Both the position numbers and the translations under genes were made by a program. The notes beneath the pieces are model-generated. The model did no database searches. It had not been told where the DNA came from and saw only the letters and a program-made list of their open reading frames with translations. From an uncultured Schlesneria sp. (lineage in GTDB: Bacteria > Planctomycetota > Planctomycetia > Planctomycetales > Planctomycetaceae), in NCBI GenBank assembly GCA_903858935.1, contig CAIOKO010000266.1, forward strand, positions 1 through 37,685: a stretch of 37,685 nt of DNA. The letters are read 5' to 3'. Shown in pieces: positions 8,899 through 18,700 of this stretch. The number at the start of each line of letters is the position of its first letter. Position 1 is the stretch's first letter.

Positions 8899-10602
8899 TC
8901 AATATTTGAATGTTGTCTGAACGTAGAACTGTCCAGCATTGCCTCGACCAGGGGTCGCGGCTTCGACGTAAGACCCGTACTGAAAGAAGAAGTAACCAAC
9001 CTCAAGACTGAGATTTTGGTTGTAATTATAGGTGGTCAAAAAATCGATTTCATTTCCGACATCTCTTCCGTGCCCCGGCTTCCCAAACGGTGTCCCAGTA
9101 ACTGTGTAGAGCGTATCGTTTGCTGTGGCCAGTTGGAAAAAGTGCTGGGCCATCGTGAGTTGAACTTTTTTCGTTGGCTTTAATGTCAGTCGGTAGTTGA
9201 TGTCCGTGATGTTTTGTCGAGCAAGATTGTCAATCAAACCAAGGTAAGCGTGAACCAGCCCATAATACTGGAAGAATGTGCTGTTGGTGCCTCCCTTGGG
9301 GTTGTTGCTACCAGACGCGTAGTCATAGAAGCCCCAAATGGTTGGCTCCCAAGGGACTGACTTCCAGCAATGTCCCAGACCCGTGGTCAGGTAGCCTGCA
9401 CTCACGACTTGAGTTCCCGTTGCACCAAGAGCCTTCAGTTGCCCGTTGTCCGTTCCGAACTGATAGCCCCCTTCGACGTCGGTTAACCATTGGCGATCGC
9501 CATCGGCGACGTTAAATGTGCCAATCCAGTTATTTCCATACGTGATTCGGTCACCAACCGGAAATCCGATTCCACCGGTAAATCGATCATGATGATCGTA
9601 CAACAAGAATGTGTGAATCGTATGGTCTTTGATCCCCTTGTAAGTTGCCCAACCGCCACCGAACAAGATCCCTCGATCAGGGAAATCGAGCGTATTGCCG
9701 AGTCGGTTTACGCCAAGATTTGGTCCCAATCCTCCCCCTGTACCCGCTGTTGCCGTGCTGACAGGATTTGTCAGCCAGGCATCGACGTCCCAGGTTGATC
9801 CCCCACTCGACAGCCGCAACCCCTGGAAGCTGCGACGGGTATTGGCCCAGTCCAATGGAGAAATCAATCGCTGGGAACCAAAGCTCAATTCCTGGCGACC
9901 AGTACGGAACCAGACAGGCTTTTCATCTCGTTCCAGCACCTTCAAGTCGATGAACGCGTTGAGGAGATCCCAATGATTAATGTCGATGCCCGTGGGAGCC
10001 ACGTCGCTGAAATTCTGCGATGCATCGATCATTTCGACGTAACCACGAAGCCAGTCGGAGTGCTTGATATCGAGGTAGTTTCGCCATCGAAGCAGATCGT
10101 ACGTCGCAGCGACAGGTTTGACGTACGGAGGGCGAAGTCGATTTGCTTCGTCCATGTACCGATAACGCAGTTCACCCCCAAGTGAAACGCGAGTATCTTC
10201 CAGTGATTCGAACGGAAAGATGCGATCAGAGGGGATGTCTTTCAGATTCTCACCGAAAATCGGCGTATGCTTTGGGTCTTTTTTGTAACTGAAATCGTTG
10301 TCGAAAAAGCAAAGTTTAAACGGTTGCGGCGGCGGCTTCGGTTTACCGGCAGGTTTCGCCGGCGTCGTGTTTGGCGTCGGTGCAACGGTCGTCGGTGTTG
10401 ATTCCTTCCCCGTGCCGTCTGGTTTCATAGCGATCATCGGAGGAAGGTCGCCGTCAGCTTCGAGAATCGGCGATTCCACGGGAGATGGCGGCAATCCGAA
10501 ATCGGTTTGTGGAACTGGCGATTTGGTTTGCGCGTCTCCTATCGGCGTAAAGAAAAACATTCCGACGACGGGAAGAATAAAGTGAATGAATCTGCGAAGC
10601 AT
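8899..10602 (-). CDS. Outer-membrane beta-barrel, alginate-export family porin
   Basis: 567 aa, ATG at 10602 with GGAG 7 nt upstream. Signal peptide MLRRFIHFILPVVGMFFFTP, cleavage near GDAQ. A Pro/Thr/Lys-rich linker (~35-95) precedes the barrel. LGGELRYRYMDEANRLRPP (~140) and the block FRTGRQELSFGSQRL, then SPLDWANTRRSFQGLRL (~240-275), are typical of the Alginate_exp family (PF13372). Alternating aromatic strands continue to a C-terminal FYVQTTFKY, the terminal Phe/Tyr expected of an outer-membrane barrel. The family's named member exports alginate, but many relatives are general porins. Placed directly after the kinase/regulator pair opposite a nitrate operon, this one may admit nitrate or another anion; that is inference. 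The 269-nt gap from the regulator suggests its own promoter. Confidence 0.88.
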   Translation of the reverse strand: MLRRFIHFILPVVGMFFFTPIGDAQTKSPVPQTDFGLPPSPVESPILEADGDLPPMIAMKPDGTGKESTPTTVAPTPNTTPAKPAGKPKPPPQPFKLCFFDNDFSYKKDPKHTPIFGENLKDIPSDRIFPFESLEDTRVSLGGELRYRYMDEANRLRPPYVKPVAATYDLLRWRNYLDIKHSDWLRGYVEMIDASQNFSDVAPTGIDINHWDLLNAFIDLKVLERDEKPVWFRTGRQELSFGSQRLISPLDWANTRRSFQGLRLSSGGSTWDVDAWLTNPVSTATAGTGGGLGPNLGVNRLGNTLDFPDRGILFGGGWATYKGIKDHTIHTFLLYDHHDRFTGGIGFPVGDRITYGNNWIGTFNVADGDRQWLTDVEGGYQFGTDNGQLKALGATGTQVVSAGYLTTGLGHCWKSVPWEPTIWGFYDYASGSNNPKGGTNSTFFQYYGLVHAYLGLIDNLARQNITDINYRLTLKPTKKVQLTMAQHFFQLATANDTLYTVTGTPFGKPGHGRDVGNEIDFLTTYNYNQNLSLEVGYFFFQYGSYVEAATPGRGNAGQFYVQTTFKY

Positions 10603-10842
10603 TGAAACGCTCCATCGAGAGAACCACGTCAGTGAGGTCCCTTCCCGATCCGTGGGTATCTTTTGGCGACCGCGTAAGCGCTACGACGGAAACCACAATG
10701 AGGACGATGCAAGCCAATGTCCTAGCTTTCAAATTCGACATAAGCTGACGGCGTTGAATGCTGACAAAATAGAATGCCAGCAAAGTATTCGGCTACTGGA
10801 GTAACCGAGGTTGGGAGCGTAACGAACATTACGATTAAGTAG

Positions 10843-10852
10843 TTTCGCGAAA
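10843..10852. promoter_or_regulatory. Palindrome upstream of the porin gene
   Basis: TTTCGCGAAA is a perfect 10-bp palindrome in the 269-bp gap between the response regulator stop and the porin start, about 240 nt upstream of the porin ATG. It could be an operator for a dimeric regulator, or chance. Confidence 0.2.
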
Positions 10853-10871
10853 GTATCGAAGAAAGATCTGA

Positions 10872-11513
10872 TTATCTGAAGACCGATTTGGCATCGGGAA
10901 ACAGTACTTCGTAATGTGTGACGCGGCGCACTAATTCCGCGAACGAATTGACTGCCAGCTTCTTCATGATCGACGCCCGGCGTCCTTCAATCGCTCGCTC
11001 GGTGATTTCCAATTTCGCCGCGATCATTTTGTTTGGAGCACCCGAGAGAAGCATAGCAAGAGCGGTTCGTTCTTTGTCGGTGAGGGCTCCCATTCGTTTG
11101 GCAAAATCATCCCAGAATTCCCGCGTTGCGCGCCGCCCACAATCTTCTGTAAGGGCACGTTGGATCGCCTCCAACATCAACTGGGCGCTGAACGGCTTTT
11201 CAATGAATTCGGCAGCACCCAATTTCAAAGCACGGATCGCCATTGGGACGTCCGCATAGGCCGTCATCAAGATGACCGGAAGTCGACTGCCGACGTGAGC
11301 AAGATGTTCAAATAAATCAAGCCCGCTCATTTCTGGCATGCGTACGTCACAAACCAGACAACCCGGTCGCGACGGCTGATAATCCGCCACGAATTCGGCC
11401 GCCGATGCATACGAAGCCGTTGCAATTCCGACCGACTGTATCAGGTATTCTAACGATCCTCGCATATCAGGATCATCGTCGACGATGAAAGCTGTCGACT
11501 GGGTCTCTTCCAA
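10872..11513 (-). CDS. FixJ/NarL-type response regulator (REC + LuxR HTH)
   Basis: 213 aa with a TTG start at 11513, chosen because GAGGAG (11521-11526) lies 7 nt upstream; GTG at 11516 or 11528 is possible, the last having no visible binding site. The receiver has the acidic VDDDPD (~10-15), phospho-acceptor Asp in CLVCDVRMPEMSG (~56), MTAYAD and IEKPF (~108). The C-terminal part has a LuxR/GerE helix-turn-helix: LTDKERTAL, PNKMIAAKLEITERAIEGRR, then MKKLAVNSFAELVRR. FixJ-like regulators bind DNA as dimers after phosphorylation. The kinase gene lies 67 nt upstream on the same strand, so the two form a pair. Targets are probably the divergent nitrate operon and perhaps the porin; this is inferred from position. 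Confidence 0.93.
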   Translation of the reverse strand: MEETQSTAFIVDDDPDMRGSLEYLIQSVGIATASYASAAEFVADYQPSRPGCLVCDVRMPEMSGLDLFEHLAHVGSRLPVILMTAYADVPMAIRALKLGAAEFIEKPFSAQLMLEAIQRALTEDCGRRATREFWDDFAKRMGALTDKERTALAMLLSGAPNKMIAAKLEITERAIEGRRASIMKKLAVNSFAELVRRVTHYEVLFPDAKSVFR

Positions 11514-11520
11514 CACGACA

Positions 11521-11526
11521 CTCCTC
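11521..11526 (-). promoter_or_regulatory. Ribosome binding site deciding the regulator start
   Basis: GAGGAG on the minus strand, 7 nt before TTG (11513) and 4 nt before GTG (11516). It lies inside any protein begun at GTG 11528, which makes that longer start unlikely. Confidence 0.55.
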
Positions 11527-11580
11527 ACAATAATAAAGAAGACAGTTCAAGTAATTCCAATTCCGACGGCAGGCCATCGA

Positions 11581-13428
11581 TTACATGGTGTGAGCCAGAT
11601 GGCCAGACGATCTGTTATTCGATGCTTTCTCGTCTGCGTCTGCGTCTGTGCCAAACTCGCCTTTGAGAATGGGGCAAAGCAGGTCGTCACATCGTTCCAA
11701 TGGCGAATTTAAAGGGAGCGTGAATCGGAACGTCGCGCCTGGATTACCATTTGTTTCAATCCAAATTCGACCTCCGTGGGCTTCGACGATGCCGCGAACG
11801 ATTGCCAGTCCCAGGCCGGTTCCGTTTTCTTCCGTCGTCGTGAACGGCTCGAAGATCGAAGTCGTGCGATCCGCTGAGATTCCCGGCCCAGAATCCGCCA
11901 CGGAGATCTCCAGCAGTTCTTCGGGTAAACGTCTTGTCGTCAACACAATCCTTCGTCGCTCGGTTTCGACTCGGTCGAGAGACGTAATCGCATTCCCAAT
12001 CAAGTTTGTCAGCACTTGCTGAATCTGAATTCCATCAACGGAGATGAACGGAAGATTGTCTTCCAAATAAGTTTCGATCGTAACGGAACGTCGGCGAGTT
12101 TCCGGACGGCACAATTCTTCGACCTCGTGAATCAACTCGTTGATTGACTCGGGAGCCAGCCTAAATGGGCGAAGCTTGGCAAAATTCTTCGTTCGCCGAA
12201 TGATTTCTCCACCCCGATGGGATGCGCGCAGGATCGCGCGAAGTGGTGCGACGAGTTCCGCAGGATCTGTCAATGCTCCTCCCAGCCGCGTCAGGCACCC
12301 TTCTGCATAATTCGAGATCGCTCCCAGTGGCTGATTAATTTCGTGCGCGAGTGCTGCTGCCATCGCGCCCATTGATTTTAATCGATCAGCGTGCGCCAGT
12401 TGCGATTGCAACTCCTGACTACGGTGCTCAATGGCTTTTCGATGTGTCACGTCTGTCACGACCAGTAACAATCTTTGGAAGTTCCCATGCATGTCGGTCA
12501 TGCGTCTTGGGGAGATCATCGTATCAATGTCACCGCCGTTCGCGTGTCGAAGTTTGAGGTCAACCGGCCCCGAAACCTCGCTGGTCTTCGAAAGCAACTC
12601 TTCGAAGTGGGGTCGATCAAGCTCAGTGATGAGATCCCGGCCGGATCGTCCGGAAAGTTGAACACCATCTTCGCCAAGCATGTCACGAAAACGACGGTTA
12701 GAAAATTCCACACGTCCCTCCCCGTCGAATACAACCAGGCCATCGGTCATCGATTCGACGAGAAGTTGATAATGAGCCTCATTCTGTTCCCACTCACGCC
12801 TGACGATACGGATTTGGGGGCGCATGACGGCAAACTGCAACAATAACAGCGAACCGAGGATCATCATCATGAATGCCAACCCCATGATTTGAAGCTGTCG
12901 TACGTGTCGTCGAGCCTCTCCTTCATAGAGTCCCACCAGTGAGTGCATCTTCGCGAGAAACTTCGGCTCGTTTTCCAGCAGGGACTCAAGTGCGCCCCGG
13001 TTTGCAACATCACTCTGTCTGTCGAGAAGAATTTCAGCGGCGTCTGTCATCGCTTGAAAATGAGGTTGAATCTCACGGTATCCCGTTTGAATCGCCAAAT
13101 TCCAAGGGCGACCGAAAACGGTTGTCGATTCATCAGCGATGAGACGCGCATGCGCCGATCGCCACGTTTTCAATGTGTCGGAAAGTCTTAATCGACATTC
13201 CTCGAGAATTCCCGGATCGTCGGCATTCATCAACGCTAAGGCTTCTTTCGCAAGCTTCTGCGACAGCATTCTCTGCCGGCCGGCAACATTGATCACAGGA
13301 GCATCTGACGTCAAGGTGATCAAAGAGGGCTGAATCACGAACTGATGCAGGACGATCAGCGCGGCGTAAAGTCCCAACGATAGCCATAGTCGCTTATCGA
13401 GTCGTCGAGCTGGATTTTCACGCCCCAT
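11581..13428 (-). CDS. Membrane sensor histidine kinase with PilJ/NarX-like sensor domain
   Basis: 615 aa, ATG at 13428. TM1 is LWLSLGLYAALIVLHQF (~14-30) and TM2 IMGLAFMMMILGSLLLLQF (~180-198). The loop between opens with INVAGRQRMLSQKLAKEAL (~45-63), the conserved helix of the PilJ N-terminal domain and equivalent to the nitrate-binding P-box of NarX/NarQ. A PAS domain follows (~219-335). The kinase core has the H-box AALAHEINQPLGAISNYAEG (His ~362), N-box QVLTNLIGNAITSLD, G1 VADSGPGIS and G2 GTGLGLAIVRGIVEAHGG, giving a FixL/NtrB-like HisKA-HATPase. A hydrophilic tail of about 30 residues follows. With the sensor motif and the divergent nitrate operon, nitrate or nitrite is the likely ligand; that is inference. 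Confidence 0.94.
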   Translation of the reverse strand: MGRENPARRLDKRLWLSLGLYAALIVLHQFVIQPSLITLTSDAPVINVAGRQRMLSQKLAKEALALMNADDPGILEECRLRLSDTLKTWRSAHARLIADESTTVFGRPWNLAIQTGYREIQPHFQAMTDAAEILLDRQSDVANRGALESLLENEPKFLAKMHSLVGLYEGEARRHVRQLQIMGLAFMMMILGSLLLLQFAVMRPQIRIVRREWEQNEAHYQLLVESMTDGLVVFDGEGRVEFSNRRFRDMLGEDGVQLSGRSGRDLITELDRPHFEELLSKTSEVSGPVDLKLRHANGGDIDTMISPRRMTDMHGNFQRLLLVVTDVTHRKAIEHRSQELQSQLAHADRLKSMGAMAAALAHEINQPLGAISNYAEGCLTRLGGALTDPAELVAPLRAILRASHRGGEIIRRTKNFAKLRPFRLAPESINELIHEVEELCRPETRRRSVTIETYLEDNLPFISVDGIQIQQVLTNLIGNAITSLDRVETERRRIVLTTRRLPEELLEISVADSGPGISADRTTSIFEPFTTTEENGTGLGLAIVRGIVEAHGGRIWIETNGNPGATFRFTLPLNSPLERCDDLLCPILKGEFGTDADADEKASNNRSSGHLAHTM

Positions 13429-14172
13429 TCCATTTCACCATTTTCAATCAAACTAACGGACGCTGTTTAGTTGTCTGAGGACGCAGAATGCCATAATCGG
13501 GCACAAATTCAGCGACGGTCCACGTTCAATTCGTTTTGATATCGTCCAGCAAGAAGACTGCGCCGCAAAGCCTGTTCCTGCAGAGCGGCTTTTACGAGTG
13601 ATGACCCGCAATCCTTATTTTTGTCCGATTTTCAATTGTATTGGAATAACTGGTGATCCCATTTATTGAAAGTTTCGCCTCGGCTGTCGAATGAAATCTG
13701 CTAGTAAACACGGCATGGGATTGCCGTACTTATGCGCAAAACGGACTGCGAATCAGTCAGTTGATCATCATAGAAACCTCGATCAAACATCAATCCGAGT
13801 CATGTCGATTTGTATGGAACAATCCTCTTCCTCGCCTCGTGAGTCGAACATAAGCTATTGATGCTTAATGAGATGACGCGTATTACACATTGAACTGCCA
13901 GCCTGCGAAAACAAAAATAAACGTCGAAATCGAACGGAAGTTCGGAAGTCGACACCATCGCTGTGACCTTCCACACTAAGACATTCGGGCCTCCGAAGTT
14001 TGCAGCCGAATGTTTCCCGCCTGACATCTTGGGGCGCATTGTTTGCAAATCGTTGAGATCAGCGATAGTCGCCCGTTGGCGGTTGCATCCGTTTTCTGGT
14101 TTTTCATTGCATTCATGCGATAACACGACGCCATTAATAATAATGTGTGCGTTAAAGTAATTAATACAAATG

Positions 14173-14182
14173 ACGTTAACGT
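14173..14182. promoter_or_regulatory. Palindrome ACGTTAACGT, candidate operator
   Basis: A perfect 10-bp palindrome 112 nt upstream of the transporter GTG, in an AT-rich stretch of the divergent region. Position fits an activator site for the neighbouring LuxR/FixJ-type regulator; nothing else supports it. Confidence 0.3.
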
Positions 14183-14280
14183 GACATGCCCCGTAATAAT
14201 CAACGTGAGTCGGTTGGTCATCTCAACTTGATTGATTGTCCGTCAATCCAAATGTCACCTTCTGTACGTCTGTCATTTTC

Positions 14281-14286
14281 GAGGAA
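14281..14286 (+). promoter_or_regulatory. Ribosome binding site of the nitrate transporter
   Basis: GAGGAA lies 8 nt before the GTG at 14295. It fixes the start there rather than at the in-frame TTG at 14232, whose extra 21 residues are not transporter-like. Confidence 0.7.
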
Positions 14287-14294
14287 ATAATTCC

Positions 14295-15665
14295 GTGGAT
14301 ACCACTGCAAAAGCGACGCAGATTCGACTGATGGACTTCCATTCGCCACAGATGAGAGCTTTTCACATGACGTGGATCGCTTTCTTTTGTTGTTTCTTTG
14401 CCTGGTTCGGAATTGCACCTCTCATGGCCGTCGTTCGTGAAGAATTGAAGCTGACGAAGGATCAGGTCGGGTGGTGTATCATCGGATCGGTGGCAATTAC
14501 AATCTTTGCACGACTTTTCACAGGATGGCTATGTGATCGGATCGGACCACGACTCGCCTACTCAGGCCTGTTGATCATCGGTTCGATTCCCGTGATGACG
14601 ATTGGGTTCGCACACGATTACACGACGTTTCTTCTTTTCCGAATCGCGATTGGAGTTATCGGAGCGTCATTTGTGATTACTCAGTATCACACGTCGATCA
14701 TGTTCGCTCCTAATTGCGTTGGTACAGCGAACGCGACGGCGGCCGGTTGGGGGAACCTGGGAGGTGGAGTCACTCAAATGGTCATGCCCCTCGTATTCGC
14801 GACATTCATCAGCATTCTCGGGTTTAGCTCAGCGAGTGCGTGGCGGGCAAGCCTGTTCACTTCGGGCATCGTCTGCGCCTTGATGGGCGTCGCTTACTAT
14901 TTCTTGACGCAAGATGCACCGGCGGGCAATTTCGCCGACCTTAGAAAAAGAGGCTTGCTGCCTGGCAAAAACGAGCATCGTGGCTCGTTCCTGAAAGTCT
15001 GTGGTGATTATCGAGTCTGGACGCTGTTCCTGGCCTATGCCTGTTGTTTTGGCATGGAATTGACGCTCGACAATGTCGCCGCGTTGTATTTTGTCGACTA
15101 TTTCAGCGAATTAAAGGCGATGGACAAGGTGCAGGCGGTCGGGACGGCTGGTCTGATCGCAGGACTTTTCGGTGGAATGAATCTGTTTGCTCGCGCCCTC
15201 GGCGGAATTGTTGGAGATCGGTTTGGTGCTCGCTGGGGTCTCAATGGACGAGTGAAGTGGCTCTTTATGGCATTGTTCTGCGAAGGGATTGCACTGCTGC
15301 TCTTCTCACAAGCGCGGACGCTGATGGCTGGGATTCCCCTGTTGATGTTGCTTGGTCTGTTCGTCAAAATGTCCAATGGAGCGACGTATTCCGTCGCCCC
15401 GTTTGTAAATCGCAAAGCCCTTGGAAGTGTGACTGGAATCGTCGGAGCGGGCGGTAACGCCGGTGCCGTCGCGGCGGGATTCCTTTTCAAAAGCAGTGCC
15501 CTTACCTGGCCGACCGCTCTGTTCATACTCGGCGTGTTCGTTACTTGTGCGTCGTTTGTGATTCTGACCGTGAGATTTGCTGAGGAACTTCAGCCAAAGG
15601 TCGACAAACCAGCAAATCTTGCTGGCGAGCCTCATGACGTCGCCCCAGTTCCGGTCGCTATCTGA
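14295..15665 (+). CDS. nasA: Nitrate/nitrite transporter, NNP family (MFS)
   Basis: 456 aa from GTG 14295. Twelve hydrophobic segments as in the major facilitator superfamily. N-terminal FHMTWIAFFCCFFAWFGIAP is characteristic of NarK/NasA/NrtP. Both nitrate signatures are present: AAGWGNLGGGVTQ near residue 152 (TM5) and VGAGGNAGA near 385 (TM11). LCDRIGPRLAY is the MFS loop 2-3 motif. It imports nitrate across the cytoplasmic membrane; context (nitrite and nitrate reductases directly downstream, no respiratory nar genes) points to an assimilatory role. It is the first gene of the operon, 66 nt before nirB. It could also move nitrite. The symbol nasA is by role; narK would be equally defensible by family. 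Confidence 0.95.
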   Translation: MDTTAKATQIRLMDFHSPQMRAFHMTWIAFFCCFFAWFGIAPLMAVVREELKLTKDQVGWCIIGSVAITIFARLFTGWLCDRIGPRLAYSGLLIIGSIPVMTIGFAHDYTTFLLFRIAIGVIGASFVITQYHTSIMFAPNCVGTANATAAGWGNLGGGVTQMVMPLVFATFISILGFSSASAWRASLFTSGIVCALMGVAYYFLTQDAPAGNFADLRKRGLLPGKNEHRGSFLKVCGDYRVWTLFLAYACCFGMELTLDNVAALYFVDYFSELKAMDKVQAVGTAGLIAGLFGGMNLFARALGGIVGDRFGARWGLNGRVKWLFMALFCEGIALLLFSQARTLMAGIPLLMLLGLFVKMSNGATYSVAPFVNRKALGSVTGIVGAGGNAGAVAAGFLFKSSALTWPTALFILGVFVTCASFVILTVRFAEELQPKVDKPANLAGEPHDVAPVPVAI

Positions 15666-15731
15666 ATTCGTTCGACTTACTCCAGTAAACATTTGCCCCG
15701 CGAAGTTCTCTTAACTTCAGGATCGAAAAGA

Positions 15732-18700
15732 ATGATCGCGCCGCATTCGAGTTTTGATAATCAATCTGCAAAAAAAACGGTCGTTGTCATCGGCAACGGG
15801 ATGGTCGGTCAGAGGTTTTGCGAAAAACTGATCGAATACGATGTCGACCAACAATACCGCGTCGTCACGTTCTGCGAGGAACCTCGTGCGGCTTATGACC
15901 GAGTCGGATTGACTTCATTTTTCGCTCATCGCGACGCCGAAAAATTAATGCTCGCTAAAATGGATTGGTACTCGACACATGGCGTCGAAATTCATCTTGG
16001 TGATCGTGCAGAGACGATTGATCGTGAAGCGAAACTTGTCACCTCGCAAAAGGGGGTGACGATCCAATACGACACTGTGGTGCTGGCCACCGGGTCGTAT
16101 CCGTTCGTTCCCGCCATTCCAGGTATCACCAAGAGTGGTGTCTTCGTCTATCGCACAATTGAAGATCTCCAGCGAATGATCGCTCATGCTGCAACGTCAA
16201 AACGGTGCGCTGTTCTCGGAGGGGGATTATTAGGACTCGAAGCCGCGAAAGCCGTTTTCGATCTCGGTCTGGAAGCACACGTCATCGAGTACAACGGGCG
16301 CCTGATGCCTCGGCAGATTGACGAGACTGGATCGCGTGTCCTGGTTAATAAGATTTCTGCATTAGGTGTACAGGTTCATTTGAACTGCGCTGCCAAAGAG
16401 ATCCACGGCGGGGGTCACGTTGAGGCGATCGAGTTTCAAGACGGTAGCCGACTCGAAGTCGACATGATTGTCGTTTCAACTGGTATCCGGCCACGAGACG
16501 ATCTCGCGATCAAATCGGGCCTGACTATCGGGCCACGAGGCGGCGTCACCATAAACGACCAACTTCGAACATCCGATCCGAACATCTACGCGATCGGCGA
16601 GTGTGCTCTGCACAATGGAATGATCTATGGCCTGGTCGCACCCGGTTACGAGATGGCCGAAAACCTTGCCTCGATCCTGACAGGGGGTGACAAAACGTTT
16701 CAGGGGGCCGATCTTTCGACGAAGCTCAAATTGATGGGTGTCGATGTTGCAAGTTTCGGCGAATACGAATTACCACCGGAAAAGGCAACTCCCCTCTTTT
16801 TTGAAGATCCGTTCGGTGGCAGGTACAAGAAGCTCTTCTTTTCACCTAATGGTAAACGACTTCTCGGCGGTATCCTGGTTGGCGATGCATCCGAGTACGG
16901 AACGCTGTCGATGCTTGTCAAATCGAAATCAACGCTTCCCTGTTCCCCGCATGAATTGATCGTGGGAAGCTCGTCCGTCGCCTCGTCACTTGGCGGAATC
17001 GATGGGATGCCCGATTCGGCACAGATTTGTTCATGCAATAATGTCTCCAAGGGAGACATTATTTCTGCCATTCGCGATCAGGATCTGGATTCGCCAGCCG
17101 AGGTGAAAGCTTGTACGAAAGCTGGTGCCGGATGTGGTGGATGCTTCCCGCTTGTCACAGATCTCTTCAAAGCACAAATGAAACGGCTTGGCAAAAAGGT
17201 CACGAACCATTTGTGCGAACATTTCGCCTATTCGCGAACCGAACTTTTCGCGGTAATAAAGACGAAACGGATCAAAACCTTTCAAGACGTGATCAGCCAA
17301 TTGGGACGAGGCACTGGTTGCGAACTGTGCAAACCGCCGATCGCATCGATTCTGGCGTCCTTGTGGAATGAAAATGTGCTCGATTCCAAGCACGAGGCAT
17401 TACAGGATACAAACGATCGATTCCTGGCAAATATGCAGCGGGGCGGTTTGTACTCGGTCGTTCCACGTGTTCCGGGAGGTGAAATCACGCCAGAAAAGCT
17501 GATCGTTCTCGGCGAGGTTGCTAAGGACTATCAACTCTATACGAAGATCACGGGCGGCCAACGAATCGATCTGTTCGGTGCCCAGGTGCAAGACCTTCCT
17601 GACATCTGGGAAAAACTGGTCAACGCCGGTTTTGAAAGCGGACACGCGTACGGCAAGTCCTTGCGAACGGTAAAGAGCTGCGTCGGTACAACATGGTGCC
17701 GTTACGGAGTCCGTGACTCTGTCGGTTTCGCGATCCAGGTTGAAAATCGATATAAAGGGATTCGATCTCCACACAAAATCAAAATGGCCGTTTCCGGGTG
17801 TACACGCGAATGTGCCGAAGCGCAATCCAAGGATGTTGGCTTAATCGCGGTCGAAGGTGGTTATAACCTTTATGTTTGTGGAAATGGGGGAACGAAGCCG
17901 CGACATGCCGACCTGCTGGCCGCATGCGTTGATGAAGCAACAGCGATTCGTTATATCGACCGCTTTCTGATGTACTATATTTTCACAGCCGACAAACTCA
18001 CACGCACATCGGTCTGGTGTGATAAGCTTGAGGGGGGGATTGAACACATTCGCGATGTCGTGGTTGACGACAAGCTTGGAATTGCCAGCGAAATGGAAGC
18101 GATGTTACAGCATCTCGTTGACACCTATCAGTGCGAATGGAAAGCCGTAGTCGACGACCCGGTCAAGCGACAGCGATTCCGACAATTCGTCAATACGGAC
18201 GAAACCGAATCGTGTATCGAATTTGTCTCGGAACGCGGACAGTCCCATCCAGCCGACTGGCCCAGTGAATTCGTGTCGCTCGAACAATTCAAATCGAAAA
18301 TCGATGGGCAATTCGTTGCTCCGGTTTCCTCCGAATTGCGTTGGATCAAGGTTGGAACGGTCGCCGATTTTCCGTACGACGGTGGAGCAACCGTCAAATA
18401 CGGTAAGACACAGATCGCTGTTTTCAATTACTCGAGTCGTGGCGAATGGTATGCCACGCAGAATATGTGCCCTCACAAAAAGGCATTCGTGTTATCCCGT
18501 GGTATCGTTGGTGACGCAAACGGAGTCCCGAAAGTTGCGTGCCCACTTCACAAGAAAACATTTTCACTGGCATCGGGCGAGTCTCTATCAGATCCGGATT
18601 ACAAGATTGATACGTTTCCAGTCAAAGTCGAAGGGGACAGTGTCTTTCTTCAACTCCCCTCGGTCGAGATCCTGAATCAACGCCACGCAACCGAGATTGG

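Larger units (their letters stand above)
13429..14294. promoter_or_regulatory. 866-bp divergent intergenic region between kinase and nitrate operon
   Basis: No convincing gene. It must hold the promoters of both divergent units. Visible candidate sites are a hairpin ACGGCA/TGCCGT (13710-13727), the perfect palindrome ACGTTAACGT (14173-14182), and GATTGA/TCAATC arms near 14230-14249. The last 160 bp before the transporter are AT-rich (AATAATAAT, GTAATTAATAC). No clear sigma-54 box, nitrate-type leader or riboswitch was recognised by eye. Confidence 0.6.

Noticed and set aside
11473-11488. 16-bp perfect palindrome TCATCGTCGACGATGA
   Set aside because: It lies on the codons for the conserved IVDDDP motif of the response regulator, so codon constraint explains it.
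13800-14126. 108-residue minus-strand frame in the kinase-transporter gap
   Set aside because: No ribosome site or domain; ordinary composition for a random frame in a long gap.
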